A DNA stretch of 64,000 bases, from the NCBI RefSeq assembly GCF_017599345.1, contig NZ_JAGFVL010000055.1:114198-178197 (forward strand), written 5' to 3'. This document shows positions 34,741 through 42,502 of the stretch, one piece after another. The notes below the pieces were generated by a model that ran no database searches, was not told the DNA's origin, and saw only the letters and a list, made by a program, of their open reading frames with translations. The DNA is from Gracilibacillus suaedae. Lineage in GTDB: Bacteria > Bacillota > Bacilli > Bacillales > Amphibacillaceae. A program made the position numbers and the translations under genes. Numbering within the stretch: position 1 is the stretch's first letter; each line of letters starts with the position of its first letter.

Positions 34741-35313
34741 TTACATCTGCTGGAAGTATTTGTTGAGCAATTTTTCTTTCGACATGAATAAATAACATGG
34801 ATGATGTTTTTTTAAATTGTTAGAGGAAAGCGAATTAACCGATAGCCAATAAATCGGGAGTAAAGCAATACATTTGAAGTACTTATAAAAAGAATTGCTA
34901 ATCTCTACCGTTTCAAACCCTAATTTAGAACTGCCCCGATTAAGCATTGTTATACCTATTATTCCTTTTATATCTGAAGCGTTAGAATGATTATTTACAT
35001 ACTCAGCAAGCTGAGGTAACGATTTCTGTACATTTTGATGAATGATCATCGCCTTTCTGACATCGCTTTTTATATTTCTGATGTTTTTCATCAATTGTGC
35101 ATTATGCAGATGAATTTTTATTAATAGATCATTTTTATGGATGACTGTACCATCAGATAAGATCGATTCCTTTCCTTTATAGCGAGTTAAACGAACTCTA
35201 AAAATATTTCGATCGTTTCCCTTTAAATCATCAATATAAGTAAGCCGAGTCAACATAAAATAAATAGGGTCAATGATTTGCCATAATGTAAGTACATATA
35301 ACTTGATATTCAT
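34741..35313 (-). CDS. ykoP: YkoP-like protein
   Basis: 190 residues. Matches my recollection of the YkoP family: LWQIIDPIYFMLTRLTYID at the start, then IFRVRLTRYKG, LSDGTVIHKNDLLIKIHLHN, IKGIIGITMLNRGSSKLGFETVEISN and the ending YLFMSKEKLLNKYF. No catalytic motif is evident; function unknown. In B. subtilis ykoP lies beside ykoN and ykoQ, which are also the neighbours here, now separated by repeats A1/A2. This supports a shared process. The ribosome binding site is weak (GAGATAATG). Confidence 0.75.
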   Translation of the reverse strand: MNIKLYVLTLWQIIDPIYFMLTRLTYIDDLKGNDRNIFRVRLTRYKGKESILSDGTVIHKNDLLIKIHLHNAQLMKNIRNIKSDVRKAMIIHQNVQKSLPQLAEYVNNHSNASDIKGIIGITMLNRGSSKLGFETVEISNSFYKYFKCIALLPIYWLSVNSLSSNNLKKHHPCYLFMSKEKLLNKYFQQM

Positions 35314-35419
35314 TATCTCTTTTCCTCTCGTAAAGTAATACCAATACTATTTTGGCATAGGTTCATATGATTATTCTGTAAGATGTTACCTATTTAGGTA
35401 TTTAGAGAGGAAAGTACTG

Positions 35420-36136
35420 TTATAAGGATAATGTAGACACAAATGGCAAATGATCAGAAGCTATTGGGATTGAATCGTTAATCTGTACATCCAAAATTGT
35501 AAAGTCCTTACTAACAAAAATATAATCCAGTCTTTTCCGCGGATTTTTGGCTGGATAAGTCAGCCCATCTTGACTGTCAATGGAATCCCATACATCTCTA
35601 TACACCTTTACTACTCTTTTCCATCTCTTTGATCGTACTTTCATATTCCAATCTCCGATAATAACTGCTGGGCTCTTCGCTTTGGTGATGAGGAACTCAC
35701 TTTGTTGCCTATGTAGAGAAGGATTTAAGCTCAGGTGTGTAACATAAAAATGCACCAATTTATTACATAGTGGAATGGTTACTTCAAGTATAGACCTATC
35801 TTCAATCCCAAAAAGGCGCTTGTTAAACACATAACTCTTAGGTGCATCAATAGGGAAACGAGACAGAATTCCATTGCCATATTGCCGAGTTAAATATTTT
35901 TTTCTTGGTTGTAAGGCCAGTGAAGGACTGAAAGCACCAAAGTAATTTAATTCCTTTGTTAGATACTCCATTTGGTCTTGAAAATGACTTCGTTCGGAAT
36001 AATACCTATCTACTTCATTTAGACCGATAATATCTGCATTACTGTCAGCTATAACTTTACAAATACGGTCAAGGTTTACTTTCTTATCTAACCCCTTACC
36101 GTGATGGATATTATAAGTCATGACTTTAATATGCAT
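35420..36136 (-). CDS. Endonuclease/exonuclease/phosphatase (EEP) family hydrolase
   Basis: 238 residues with the complete EEP active site: VMTYNIHHGKG (Asn), GLNEVDRYY (Glu), THLSLNPSLHRQQ, IIGDWNMK (Asp-x-Asn) and SDHLPFV (Asp-His). No signal peptide. Family members hydrolyse nucleic acid, phosphoinositide or sphingomyelin phosphoesters. ATG at 36136 has GGAGG eight bases upstream. It follows the membrane phosphodiesterase gene by 101 bases on the same strand, and lies among lipid-related genes, which makes a lipid phosphodiester substrate plausible but unproved. Confidence 0.85.
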   Translation of the reverse strand: MHIKVMTYNIHHGKGLDKKVNLDRICKVIADSNADIIGLNEVDRYYSERSHFQDQMEYLTKELNYFGAFSPSLALQPRKKYLTRQYGNGILSRFPIDAPKSYVFNKRLFGIEDRSILEVTIPLCNKLVHFYVTHLSLNPSLHRQQSEFLITKAKSPAVIIGDWNMKVRSKRWKRVVKVYRDVWDSIDSQDGLTYPAKNPRKRLDYIFVSKDFTILDVQINDSIPIASDHLPFVSTLSL

Positions 36137-36237
36137 GCAGTCTTCCTCCATCTACTTCCGTTCGATTAAATTCTCTTATCAAGGCACAAACAAGCAGTAA
36201 AGATCCAAAAATTCTACTGCAGGACAGGATTTTTCCT

Positions 36238-37833
36238 TTATGGACTAGTATCATTTAATATTCTTAAAAGCCATTCTTTTAAATCAACCATTCGCCTATG
36301 TTCTGGTTTCAGCTCTGTTCCTGTAACAATCATTGGAAAATGACTATCATGCTTATATAGCGATCCGTGACTAGCCCCATTCACATGGGTTGGTGAACCT
36401 TCACCAACAAATTCAAAGCCAGGTTTTGCGTCTACAATCAAATACCTCCCTGAATGTGAATAAAAAGAACTATATAACCGTGCAAGTCCATCAGGAAAAT
36501 CTTGATAAGTCACCTTTTGATCCTTTGATAGAGATAGATCCAGGATTTTTTCATTACCTTCTATCTCCCATTTCTGTCCATAAGTATCCGTAAATTTTCC
36601 ATCAGGTTTAAATGAAAGCTGACCAACTCTGTCCCCAGAAATAACGTTGACCCTATCATCTTGTTTCCATGCTATGAAATTAATTCTTTCATCGGTTTTC
36701 AATTGAGTGGCAATGTCCTTTTGCTCTAGTTTACTATCTAACAGGTAAATAAAAGACATGCGCTCATTTAAACCAAGAACGATTTGATCTTGTTCTTGAA
36801 TAGGGCCGCTTATCTGATGTATGTTATAATTTTTTAGCAACTCCCTTAAATCAATTAATGCCAGTTCCTCATCCTTTCCAATGTCACTCTGACCACTATC
36901 ACCCATTATAATCCATATATTATCCTGTATCGCATCTTCCCATGATGGATAACTATTAAGAATTTCTTGCAATTGCTTATCAGCATCTTCTATTCCCTTC
37001 GTTTCTTTTACTCCATTTTTATGTACTTTTTTATCATTATCAGAGAAATAGACGAGAGAATAAGCAGGTAAATAATCTTCCTCAATCAAGTATTTAAGTT
37101 CTTTAGTTGAAAACTTATCATTAAAACCAAATCCTTGCCAAAATTGTGTCTTATGATTATTAGGGTTAAGTTTTGATAATATGCCATAGGAAAAATATTG
37201 AGGACCATTGATCGAATCTCCCTCATCTAAAAAACCGGTCATTTTTAATATTCTCGGTACATTGAGTAATTGTTTATGGTTTGCCCGAAATACAAGTGTG
37301 TTTATCGATGCAGAATGTCCATTTAATTCTTCATGAATGGTTTTTACCTCACTACTTAAGTGACGGTGATTTAGTTGAAATAAACTATTATGTAAAACTT
37401 GCTTTACCCCTACTTTCATTATTTCTTTTCTTGCACTGCCGTAACTAATAAACTTTTTATTATGCGCATCATACCAGGCTAGTGCAGGAACCTTATGTTC
37501 ATTTGGATAGGTTCCCGTTAACAATGTGCTATCAATGGTTACCGACATAGTTGGATAACTACTCACCATATCTGGATAATAGTTGCCATTATGAATTAAA
37601 AATTCTAATGCAGGCGCTTTTCCTTCTCTTATGGTATGTTGTAACGATTCATCCATTATGGAATCAATTATAATCATAACAACACGTTTAGATGTATAAT
37701 CGGAAGCTTGTTCTACTTTATTTATTTTCGTGACTGGTTGGATTACATATAAATAAGTAAGAACAAGTATTAACAAAATAATGAGAATAACAATAGTTAG
37801 TTTTAACACGTTATTTAATCTCCTTTCTTTCAT
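36238..37833 (-). CDS. Membrane-anchored alkaline-phosphatase-like phosphodiesterase
   Basis: 531 residues of the type I phosphodiesterase/nucleotide pyrophosphatase family. An N-terminal membrane anchor (residues 12-32) is followed by the metal site VVMIIIDSIMDES, the nucleophile region SSYPTMSVTIDSTLLTGTYP, IIMGDSGQSD and the late HVNGASHGSLYKHD. The enzyme probably faces outward and cleaves phosphodiester or phospho-lipid headgroups. GAGGG lies nine bases before the ATG. It is first of a likely two-gene unit with the EEP hydrolase. Confidence 0.85.
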   Translation of the reverse strand: MKERRLNNVLKLTIVILIILLILVLTYLYVIQPVTKINKVEQASDYTSKRVVMIIIDSIMDESLQHTIREGKAPALEFLIHNGNYYPDMVSSYPTMSVTIDSTLLTGTYPNEHKVPALAWYDAHNKKFISYGSARKEIMKVGVKQVLHNSLFQLNHRHLSSEVKTIHEELNGHSASINTLVFRANHKQLLNVPRILKMTGFLDEGDSINGPQYFSYGILSKLNPNNHKTQFWQGFGFNDKFSTKELKYLIEEDYLPAYSLVYFSDNDKKVHKNGVKETKGIEDADKQLQEILNSYPSWEDAIQDNIWIIMGDSGQSDIGKDEELALIDLRELLKNYNIHQISGPIQEQDQIVLGLNERMSFIYLLDSKLEQKDIATQLKTDERINFIAWKQDDRVNVISGDRVGQLSFKPDGKFTDTYGQKWEIEGNEKILDLSLSKDQKVTYQDFPDGLARLYSSFYSHSGRYLIVDAKPGFEFVGEGSPTHVNGASHGSLYKHDSHFPMIVTGTELKPEHRRMVDLKEWLLRILNDTSP

Positions 37834-37899
37834 ATAATGAATCCCTCTTCCATTTAATCATTTTAAAAAGATCAGAATTAACAAGTCCTCCACCAACAA

Positions 37900-38031
37900 T
37901 AAAATGGGACTATGATCAGTGGGGGTAACCTCTACTGATCATTAGCGAAACTTATCAAGGTGTTTTATCCCTAAACTTATCCTTGTTGTTACTTGAAACT
38001 TGAAGTGAACGGTTAGTACCGTGATAAAAAA
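37900..38031 (+). repeat. Repeat family C, long copy C4
   Basis: Full-length form, from AAAATGGGACTATGATCAGT to GTACCGTGATAAAA. Inner hairpin GATCAGT / ACTGATC, where C3 has GATGATT / AATCATC. It runs 77 bases into the 3' end of the TVP38 gene and encodes that protein's last 22 or so residues and stop. Confidence 0.75.
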
Positions 38032-38617
38032 GTATTACAATGATTAAGAAACCTAGATAAATACCGACTCCTATCACTAGATGTTGAATCGATTCGAATA
38101 ACTGATTGCCTATAAAAGCATAAACAATCATGCCAGGAATTTGGCCAATAGCGGTTGCTAGAATGTATGTTTTAAATGACATAGCACTTAAACCTGAATA
38201 AATATTAATGACAGGTGGTGGGATAATCGGAGTCATCCGACTAAATAAGACGGCGATAAACGCATTATGGCTTATCAAATCATCAAACTTTTTAATCTTA
38301 TTAAACTTTGTAATCAGCTTTTGGAACTCTTTTACAAAAACAAAACGAGCAAAAAGAAAAAAGAGAGCTGATGCTCCGACTGAACCTATCCAATTAATCA
38401 TTGCCCCCATTATAATTCCATATTTTGCTCCCATTAATGCACCAAAAACCGAAAAAGGTACAACTGGAATAATTCCGAATAAAACTGCAAGAAAAAACAT
38501 CAATGGTAGCTGAGACCTGTCACTTTGGTTTAACCAATCTAATAGGGCTTCATGAAATAAGTAAGCTATCAACAACATGACTCCATATGAAATGAATACA
38601 ATTATGCCTTTCTTCAT
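37955..38617 (-). CDS. TVP38/TMEM64 (DedA superfamily) membrane protein
   Basis: 220 residues with about six membrane segments. The family core is MFFLAVLFGIIPVVPFSVFG, the glycine-rich MGAMINWIGSVGASALFF, and FSRMTPIIPPPVINIYSGLS. DedA/TVP38 proteins are implicated in lipid translocation across membranes. The last residues (GTNRSLQVSSNNKDKF and on) are encoded by repeat C4, so the C-terminal tail is not native to the family. AAGGAG precedes the ATG. It is transcribed toward the phosphodiesterase gene. Confidence 0.88.
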   Translation of the reverse strand: MKKGIIVFISYGVMLLIAYLFHEALLDWLNQSDRSQLPLMFFLAVLFGIIPVVPFSVFGALMGAKYGIIMGAMINWIGSVGASALFFLFARFVFVKEFQKLITKFNKIKKFDDLISHNAFIAVLFSRMTPIIPPPVINIYSGLSAMSFKTYILATAIGQIPGMIVYAFIGNQLFESIQHLVIGVGIYLGFLIIVILFYHGTNRSLQVSSNNKDKFRDKTP

Positions 38618-38779
38618 GCGCGATCTCCTTAAAGCTTGCTATATTAGAAATATCACCATTGAAATTTGCCTAATCGTCTTGCCAGAACTGAAACGCATGA
38701 AATAAGTAAGAAATTTACCACAGGACTAAGCATCCGTAAATCCACTTCAAACGAATATGTGATAAGTTTCGCATTACCA

Positions 38780-39145
38780 TTATTGATTACTGAACCACTT
38801 CGTAATCTTTGTTCCTACTCCTACAAATGTTTCGATGATTGCTTGTGCACCAGCTATGGATAAAATAAAAATAATGGGCCATGCAATAGATGGAATAAAC
38901 ATATAAGAAATTGCAATAATAATCGCACTCCACACTCCAGCACACCAATAACAGTTCAGGAGATAACCAAATTTCGAAGTAGGAACGTTTTTAATATGTT
39001 CTATTCCTTTGTCATCAATTACTTTTTCCTTTTTTAAAAATGGTTTTCTAATAAACTCCGTAATCTTATCAAACACAATCAAATGAGTTAAACGGTAGCT
39101 TGCCAAAATAATAATGAAATACGTTAGCCAATTTAAATTATCCAC
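38780..39145 (-). CDS. DUF1360 family membrane protein (YjcA-like)
   Basis: 121 residues with three hydrophobic segments and the DUF1360 core: FIIILASYRLTHLIVFDKIT near the start, then GYLLNCYWCAGVWSAI, with the conserved CxxCxGVW. The B. subtilis member YjcA is a sporulation protein, so a sporulation role is plausible. Start is GTG at 39145, five bases after GGGAGG. It lies 72 bases downstream of sdhB on the same strand and may be co-transcribed. Confidence 0.8.
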   Translation of the reverse strand: MDNLNWLTYFIIILASYRLTHLIVFDKITEFIRKPFLKKEKVIDDKGIEHIKNVPTSKFGYLLNCYWCAGVWSAIIIAISYMFIPSIAWPIIFILSIAGAQAIIETFVGVGTKITKWFSNQ

Positions 39146-39217
39146 GCTTTCCTCCCTGTTAACCTCTGTACTTTGAATTTAGTTAACATAATAATAATAT
39201 TGTTACCTGATTAACTT

Positions 39218-39958
39218 TTAGCCAAAAAATTCACGAAATGACTGAAAAGTTGCTTCACGATTAATTTTTGCAATTGACGTAGTTAACGGAACACCTTTCG
39301 GACAGACTTGTACACAATTTTGAGAATTACCACAAGATTCCAGGCCACCATCCCCCATAAACGCATCAAGCCTGTCCTGTTTATGCATCTCCCCTGTTGG
39401 GTGTATATTTTTTAAATCTATTTGAGCAAAAACAAATGGTCCTAAAAATTCGGCCTTACTATTTACATTAGGACATGCTTCTAAGCAAACACCACAAGTG
39501 AAACACTTCGACAACTCATATCCCCATTGACGTGTTGATTCATCCATCCGTGGTCCTGAACCGATATCATATGTACCATCTATTGGAATCCATGCTTGTA
39601 CCCTTTTTAAAGCTTGAAACATTCTTTCCCTCTCAATGACTAAATCACGAATAACTGGAAAAGTCTTCATCGGCTTTAACCTAATCGGTTGTTCTAATCG
39701 ATCTACTAAGGTTGAACATGCTTGACGTGGTATACCGTTGATAATCATCGAGCATGCTCCACAAACTTCTTCTAAACAGTTCATGTCCCATTGTACTGGT
39801 GATGTATGCTCGCCTTGTTTATTAACCGGATTACTTCTAATCGACATCAAAACGGAGATAATATTCATATTGGCACGATAGGGAATGAGAAACTCTTCCT
39901 CATATGGATTAGAATCCGGATTGTCTTGCCTTTGAACAATTACTTGAATATTTTCCAT
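39218..39958 (-). CDS. sdhB: Succinate dehydrogenase iron-sulfur subunit (orphan)
   Basis: 246 residues, closely matching Bacillus SdhB. The [2Fe-2S] site is CLEEVCGACSMIINGIPRQAC near residues 60-80; the [4Fe-4S] and [3Fe-4S] ligands are CFTCGVCLEACP near 150 and CGNSQNCVQVCPKG near 205. ATG at 39958 is preceded by GGGAGGAGAGG. Unusually, no sdhC or sdhA is adjacent; in Bacillus the order is sdhCAB. It is either a second copy or the moved last gene of a split operon. Repeat C5 lies 28 bases upstream of the start. Confidence 0.93.
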   Translation of the reverse strand: MENIQVIVQRQDNPDSNPYEEEFLIPYRANMNIISVLMSIRSNPVNKQGEHTSPVQWDMNCLEEVCGACSMIINGIPRQACSTLVDRLEQPIRLKPMKTFPVIRDLVIERERMFQALKRVQAWIPIDGTYDIGSGPRMDESTRQWGYELSKCFTCGVCLEACPNVNSKAEFLGPFVFAQIDLKNIHPTGEMHKQDRLDAFMGDGGLESCGNSQNCVQVCPKGVPLTTSIAKINREATFQSFREFFG

Positions 39959-39985
39959 CGAATCCCTCTCCTCCCGGTTCATTTG

Positions 39986-40041
39986 ATAAAGTGAGACTAC
40001 GATCAGTGGGGGTCTTACAGACAGTTAACACCTTGATAAAA
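39986..40041 (+). repeat. Repeat family C, short copy C5
   Basis: Runs from ATAAAGTGAGACTACGATCAGTGGGGG through TCTTACAGACAGTTAACACC to TTGATAAAA; the central part of the long form is missing. It lies directly upstream of the orphan sdhB. Confidence 0.7.
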
Positions 40042-40294
40042 TACCAATCTTAACAGTTTGCTTATTCCTATCTATCAGGAGTCACCAAAAAATTTAAATC
40101 TACGTTGAAATTTTTGTTTACTGAAACTATCAAACATTCCGCGGAATGATTATTTTGCTTTTCGAGTGCTTGAAATGTATTTCTATTAGTGTATGTATTC
40201 TCCTCCTGTTTTCTTATAGTATGGAACAATCAAAACAGGAATATGCATGGATTGTTAGGTAGACTACCTATTTTGCTTTGAAATACAACTCCAT
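40042..40294. other. Spacer between repeat C5 and the cotD terminator
   Basis: No gene seen. It contains a small palindrome TAGGTAGACTACCTA at about 40255-40269. A promoter for sdhB would be expected near its left end, but repeat C5 occupies that place. Confidence 0.4.
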
Positions 40295-40328
40295 ACAAAA
40301 AACTGCCATGAATTAAATCATGACAGTT
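40295..40328 (-). terminator. Rho-independent terminator of cotD
   Basis: On the minus strand AACTGTCATGA (40328-40318) pairs with TCATGGCAGTT (40311-40301) with one mismatch, followed by TTTTTG. It lies about 80 bases past the cotD stop. Confidence 0.75.
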
Positions 40329-40407
40329 CATTCGTTTAAATTTTTCGCTATTTTTTAGTTCGTTCAATGAGCACATGGCTAATCGTCCGTAAAACCCCAG
40401 TGATTGT

Positions 40408-40710
40408 TTATCTAGGCATCATGTTTGGTTGATTCCATTGGCCAGGGCCAGGTTGGTTGCCTGGTGTATTCCACGGCCCTTGCATTGGTCCGCCATATAC
40501 ATTGACTTGATCAACTGTATTTTGGTAAGAGGTTGTGTGTGGATAGTAATGCGTGTTTTTCACTAAATGATGATTAACACAAGTAGTATGGGAAGGATGG
40601 ATGTGCTTTACTTCACTTTCACTACAAGTGTGCACTTCGTTAGTCTTAGTTGGATATACAACTGTCGGTGTTGGTGGCATTCCACAACCAAAAGGTCTTC
40701 GATGTCTCAT
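40408..40710 (-). CDS. cotD: Spore coat protein CotD family
   Basis: 100 residues. The CotD pattern is clear: TPTVVYPTKTNEVHTCSESE, VKHIHPSHTTCVNHHLVKNTH and YYPHTTSYQN, rich in His, Thr and Tyr, followed by a Pro/Gly/Gln/Asn tail (MQGPWNTPGNQPGPGQWNQ). CotD is an inner coat protein made in the mother cell. GGTGACT lies before the ATG. It is next to yppE, as cotD is near the ypp genes in B. subtilis. Confidence 0.88.
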   Translation of the reverse strand: MRHRRPFGCGMPPTPTVVYPTKTNEVHTCSESEVKHIHPSHTTCVNHHLVKNTHYYPHTTSYQNTVDQVNVYGGPMQGPWNTPGNQPGPGQWNQPNMMPR

Positions 40711-40801
40711 TTCTAGTCACCTCACTATTTATTATTCTATACTAGCGTATGTCACAATTGGGAGGATTGTCTAAGACATCAACCTATACTATCAATTTTT
40801 T

Positions 40802-41158
40802 TTAAAGATTATCCATGTCGTTTTTTAATAAATCAAAAACATACATGACCGACTGATATAATTCCATGTATCTTTTTCTTTTTACATCTACATAATAACT
40901 GTGAAGTAATAACAATTTTATATTTTCCTCTGTCGACTCAATCTGTTGAGGATGTACATGAACATCCCTATCCTTTACAAACTTTAACGCTTCACTATAC
41001 CATTGGTCTACCGTTTCAAAAACTGGTTCCGTATTTTCCTTTACAAAAGCAAAAAAATCAGGGTCCCTTTTATTTTCTGGCCGTTCATGAGTAAGGTAAT
41101 ATTCTTTTAACCTGCCTAACTCTCTTTCTAAATCTTCTATAAATGTTAACAGTAACAA
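40802..41158 (-). CDS. yppE: YppE family protein (DUF1798)
   Basis: 118 residues, an all-helical DUF1798/YppE protein: LERELGRLKEYYLTHERPE, FFAFVKENTEPVFETVDQWY, and LLLLHSYYVDVKRKRYMELYQS. TTG at 41158 is preferred as start because AAAGGCGG lies eight bases upstream and the length then fits B. subtilis YppE; the ATG at 41197 has no ribosome binding site. Function unknown. It lies between cotD and a 55-residue gene, in the ypp cluster beside recU. Confidence 0.85.
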   Translation of the reverse strand: MLLLTFIEDLERELGRLKEYYLTHERPENKRDPDFFAFVKENTEPVFETVDQWYSEALKFVKDRDVHVHPQQIESTEENIKLLLLHSYYVDVKRKRYMELYQSVMYVFDLLKNDMDNL

Positions 41159-41227
41159 ACTATTGAACCGCCTTTCTGTACCTGTAATAGCCATCATTAC
41201 TGTAACATGATTCTTTAAATAAATCTA

Positions 41228-41395
41228 TTATGCCCCCTCTTTCTTGTAGATGTCATTAACTGGCCAATACTGACGTTGTGTCTCCTTATCAGTTTTTAAT
41301 TTCCATTGTTGCTCGATTTGTTCTACAAGCTCCATTAATTCACCTAACTTCTTTTCACACGCCTCTTTTGGAAAAATATCTTGATTACTATTCAT
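41228..41395 (-). CDS. Small protein, 55 residues, upstream of yppE
   Basis: ATG at 41395 has AAGGAGG seven bases upstream, a strong site. The product begins MNSNQDIFPKEACEKKLGEL and continues with a helical segment (MELVEQIEQQWKLKTDKETQ) and ends DIYKKEGA; it is charged and probably soluble. The position corresponds to the short yppF/yppD genes of B. subtilis, but I cannot match it to either. It is probably co-transcribed with yppE (69-base gap). Confidence 0.65.
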   Translation of the reverse strand: MNSNQDIFPKEACEKKLGELMELVEQIEQQWKLKTDKETQRQYWPVNDIYKKEGA

Positions 41396-41549
41396 ATATA
41401 TCCCTCCTTATTTTCTTATTAACTGTATTCGATTAAAAGGTTTGAAATTCCTTGTCCTTGACAAAACTAGAAATAAGCTGACATGAACTTTCCAATATAC
41501 GTATGATTTATACAAAAAGAGTCAAACTATAACCAAAGGAGGGATTGTG

Positions 41550-41663
41550 ATGCGTGTGAACAAAAAACGAAAGATGAATAATGTGCGGGAAAAGCAGCAG
41601 AACAAAGATATACCGACGCAAAATGACAAAAAATTAAATGGACCAAATCGTCCATCAACTTAG
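41550..41663 (+). CDS. sspM: Small acid-soluble spore protein M
   Basis: 37 residues: basic, beginning MRVNKKRKMNNVREKQQNKD and ending DKKLNGPNRPST, which matches the SspM C-terminus (KLGGPNRPST). SspM is a minor forespore protein. AAAGGAGGG lies six bases before the ATG. Upstream, GTATG (41510-41514 region) and CAAACTA (41523-41529) resemble forespore SigG elements, although the leader would be very short. It lies beside recU, as in B. subtilis, and has its own terminator. Confidence 0.85.
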   Translation: MRVNKKRKMNNVREKQQNKDIPTQNDKKLNGPNRPST

Positions 41664-41666
41664 AAC

Positions 41667-41702
41667 AAAAGTCGACATTGCCTCTCGTAATGTCGACTTT
41701 TT
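41667..41702 (+). terminator. Rho-independent terminator of sspM
   Basis: AAAAGTCGACATT (41667-41679) pairs with AATGTCGACTTTT (41689-41701). It starts three bases after the stop. Confidence 0.92.
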
Positions 41703-41890
41703 ACGAGCTAATAATATAGATTTATAAATCAGCCCCCATATAAATGTTACAATTTTCGAAAATTTAAGCTAGGGATTTACTGTCCCAGCAAGCTTTTTAT
41801 GTACTTTTTGATTGAAGATTTCAGTTGCTTAGCGTATGATGTATCTATCCATGATATGATGGATGTGCCTGATGATATAGGAGGGAGTTT

Positions 41891-42502
41891 ATGCAGTATC
41901 CAAATGGAAAAAAATCATCAGCCTATACTAAACTTAAATCTAGTCAAACTGTATACAGTAACCGGGGAATGTCATTGGAAGATGATATAAATGATACGAA
42001 TCAATATTATTTAACTCATAATATTGCCATTATTCATAAGAAGCCAACACCGGTTCAAATTGTACATGTTGATTACCCAAAGAGAAGTGCAGCAGTTATT
42101 AAAGAAGCTTACTTTAAACAGGCATCGACAACGGATTATAATGGTATATATAGAGGAAGGCATATAGACTTTGAAGCAAAGGAAACAAAGAATAAACATT
42201 CCTTACCACTTCATAACATTCATCAACATCAGATAGATCATATGAAACAAATAGTGGATCATGGTGGAATCTGCTTTCTATTGATTCGTTTTAGTCTAAG
42301 TCAAGAAACATTTCTATTCCCTGCTGAAAAGTTATTTCTTTATTGGGATCACCAGTTCCATGGTGGTAGGAAATCTATTCGTTATGAAACTGTGAAAAAG
42401 CTAGGTTATATAATACCCATTCGATTTCAAGCAAAAGTAGATTACTTAGCTGTTATTGACGAGTATTATATGGAGAACGGAGGAACAACAAATGGCAGAT
42501 AA
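41891..42502 (+). CDS. recU: Holliday junction resolvase RecU
   Basis: 203 residues. The nuclease core is seen in NRGMSLEDDINDTNQYY, YRGRHIDFEAKETKNKHSLPL (catalytic Asp-Glu-Lys) and LHNIHQHQIDHMKQ; RecU cleaves four-way junctions and loads RecA-related factors. AGGAGGG lies six bases before the ATG. Its 3' end overlaps ponA by 11 bases, the recU-ponA arrangement of Firmicutes. Confidence 0.96.
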   Translation: MQYPNGKKSSAYTKLKSSQTVYSNRGMSLEDDINDTNQYYLTHNIAIIHKKPTPVQIVHVDYPKRSAAVIKEAYFKQASTTDYNGIYRGRHIDFEAKETKNKHSLPLHNIHQHQIDHMKQIVDHGGICFLLIRFSLSQETFLFPAEKLFLYWDHQFHGGRKSIRYETVKKLGYIIPIRFQAKVDYLAVIDEYYMENGGTTNGR

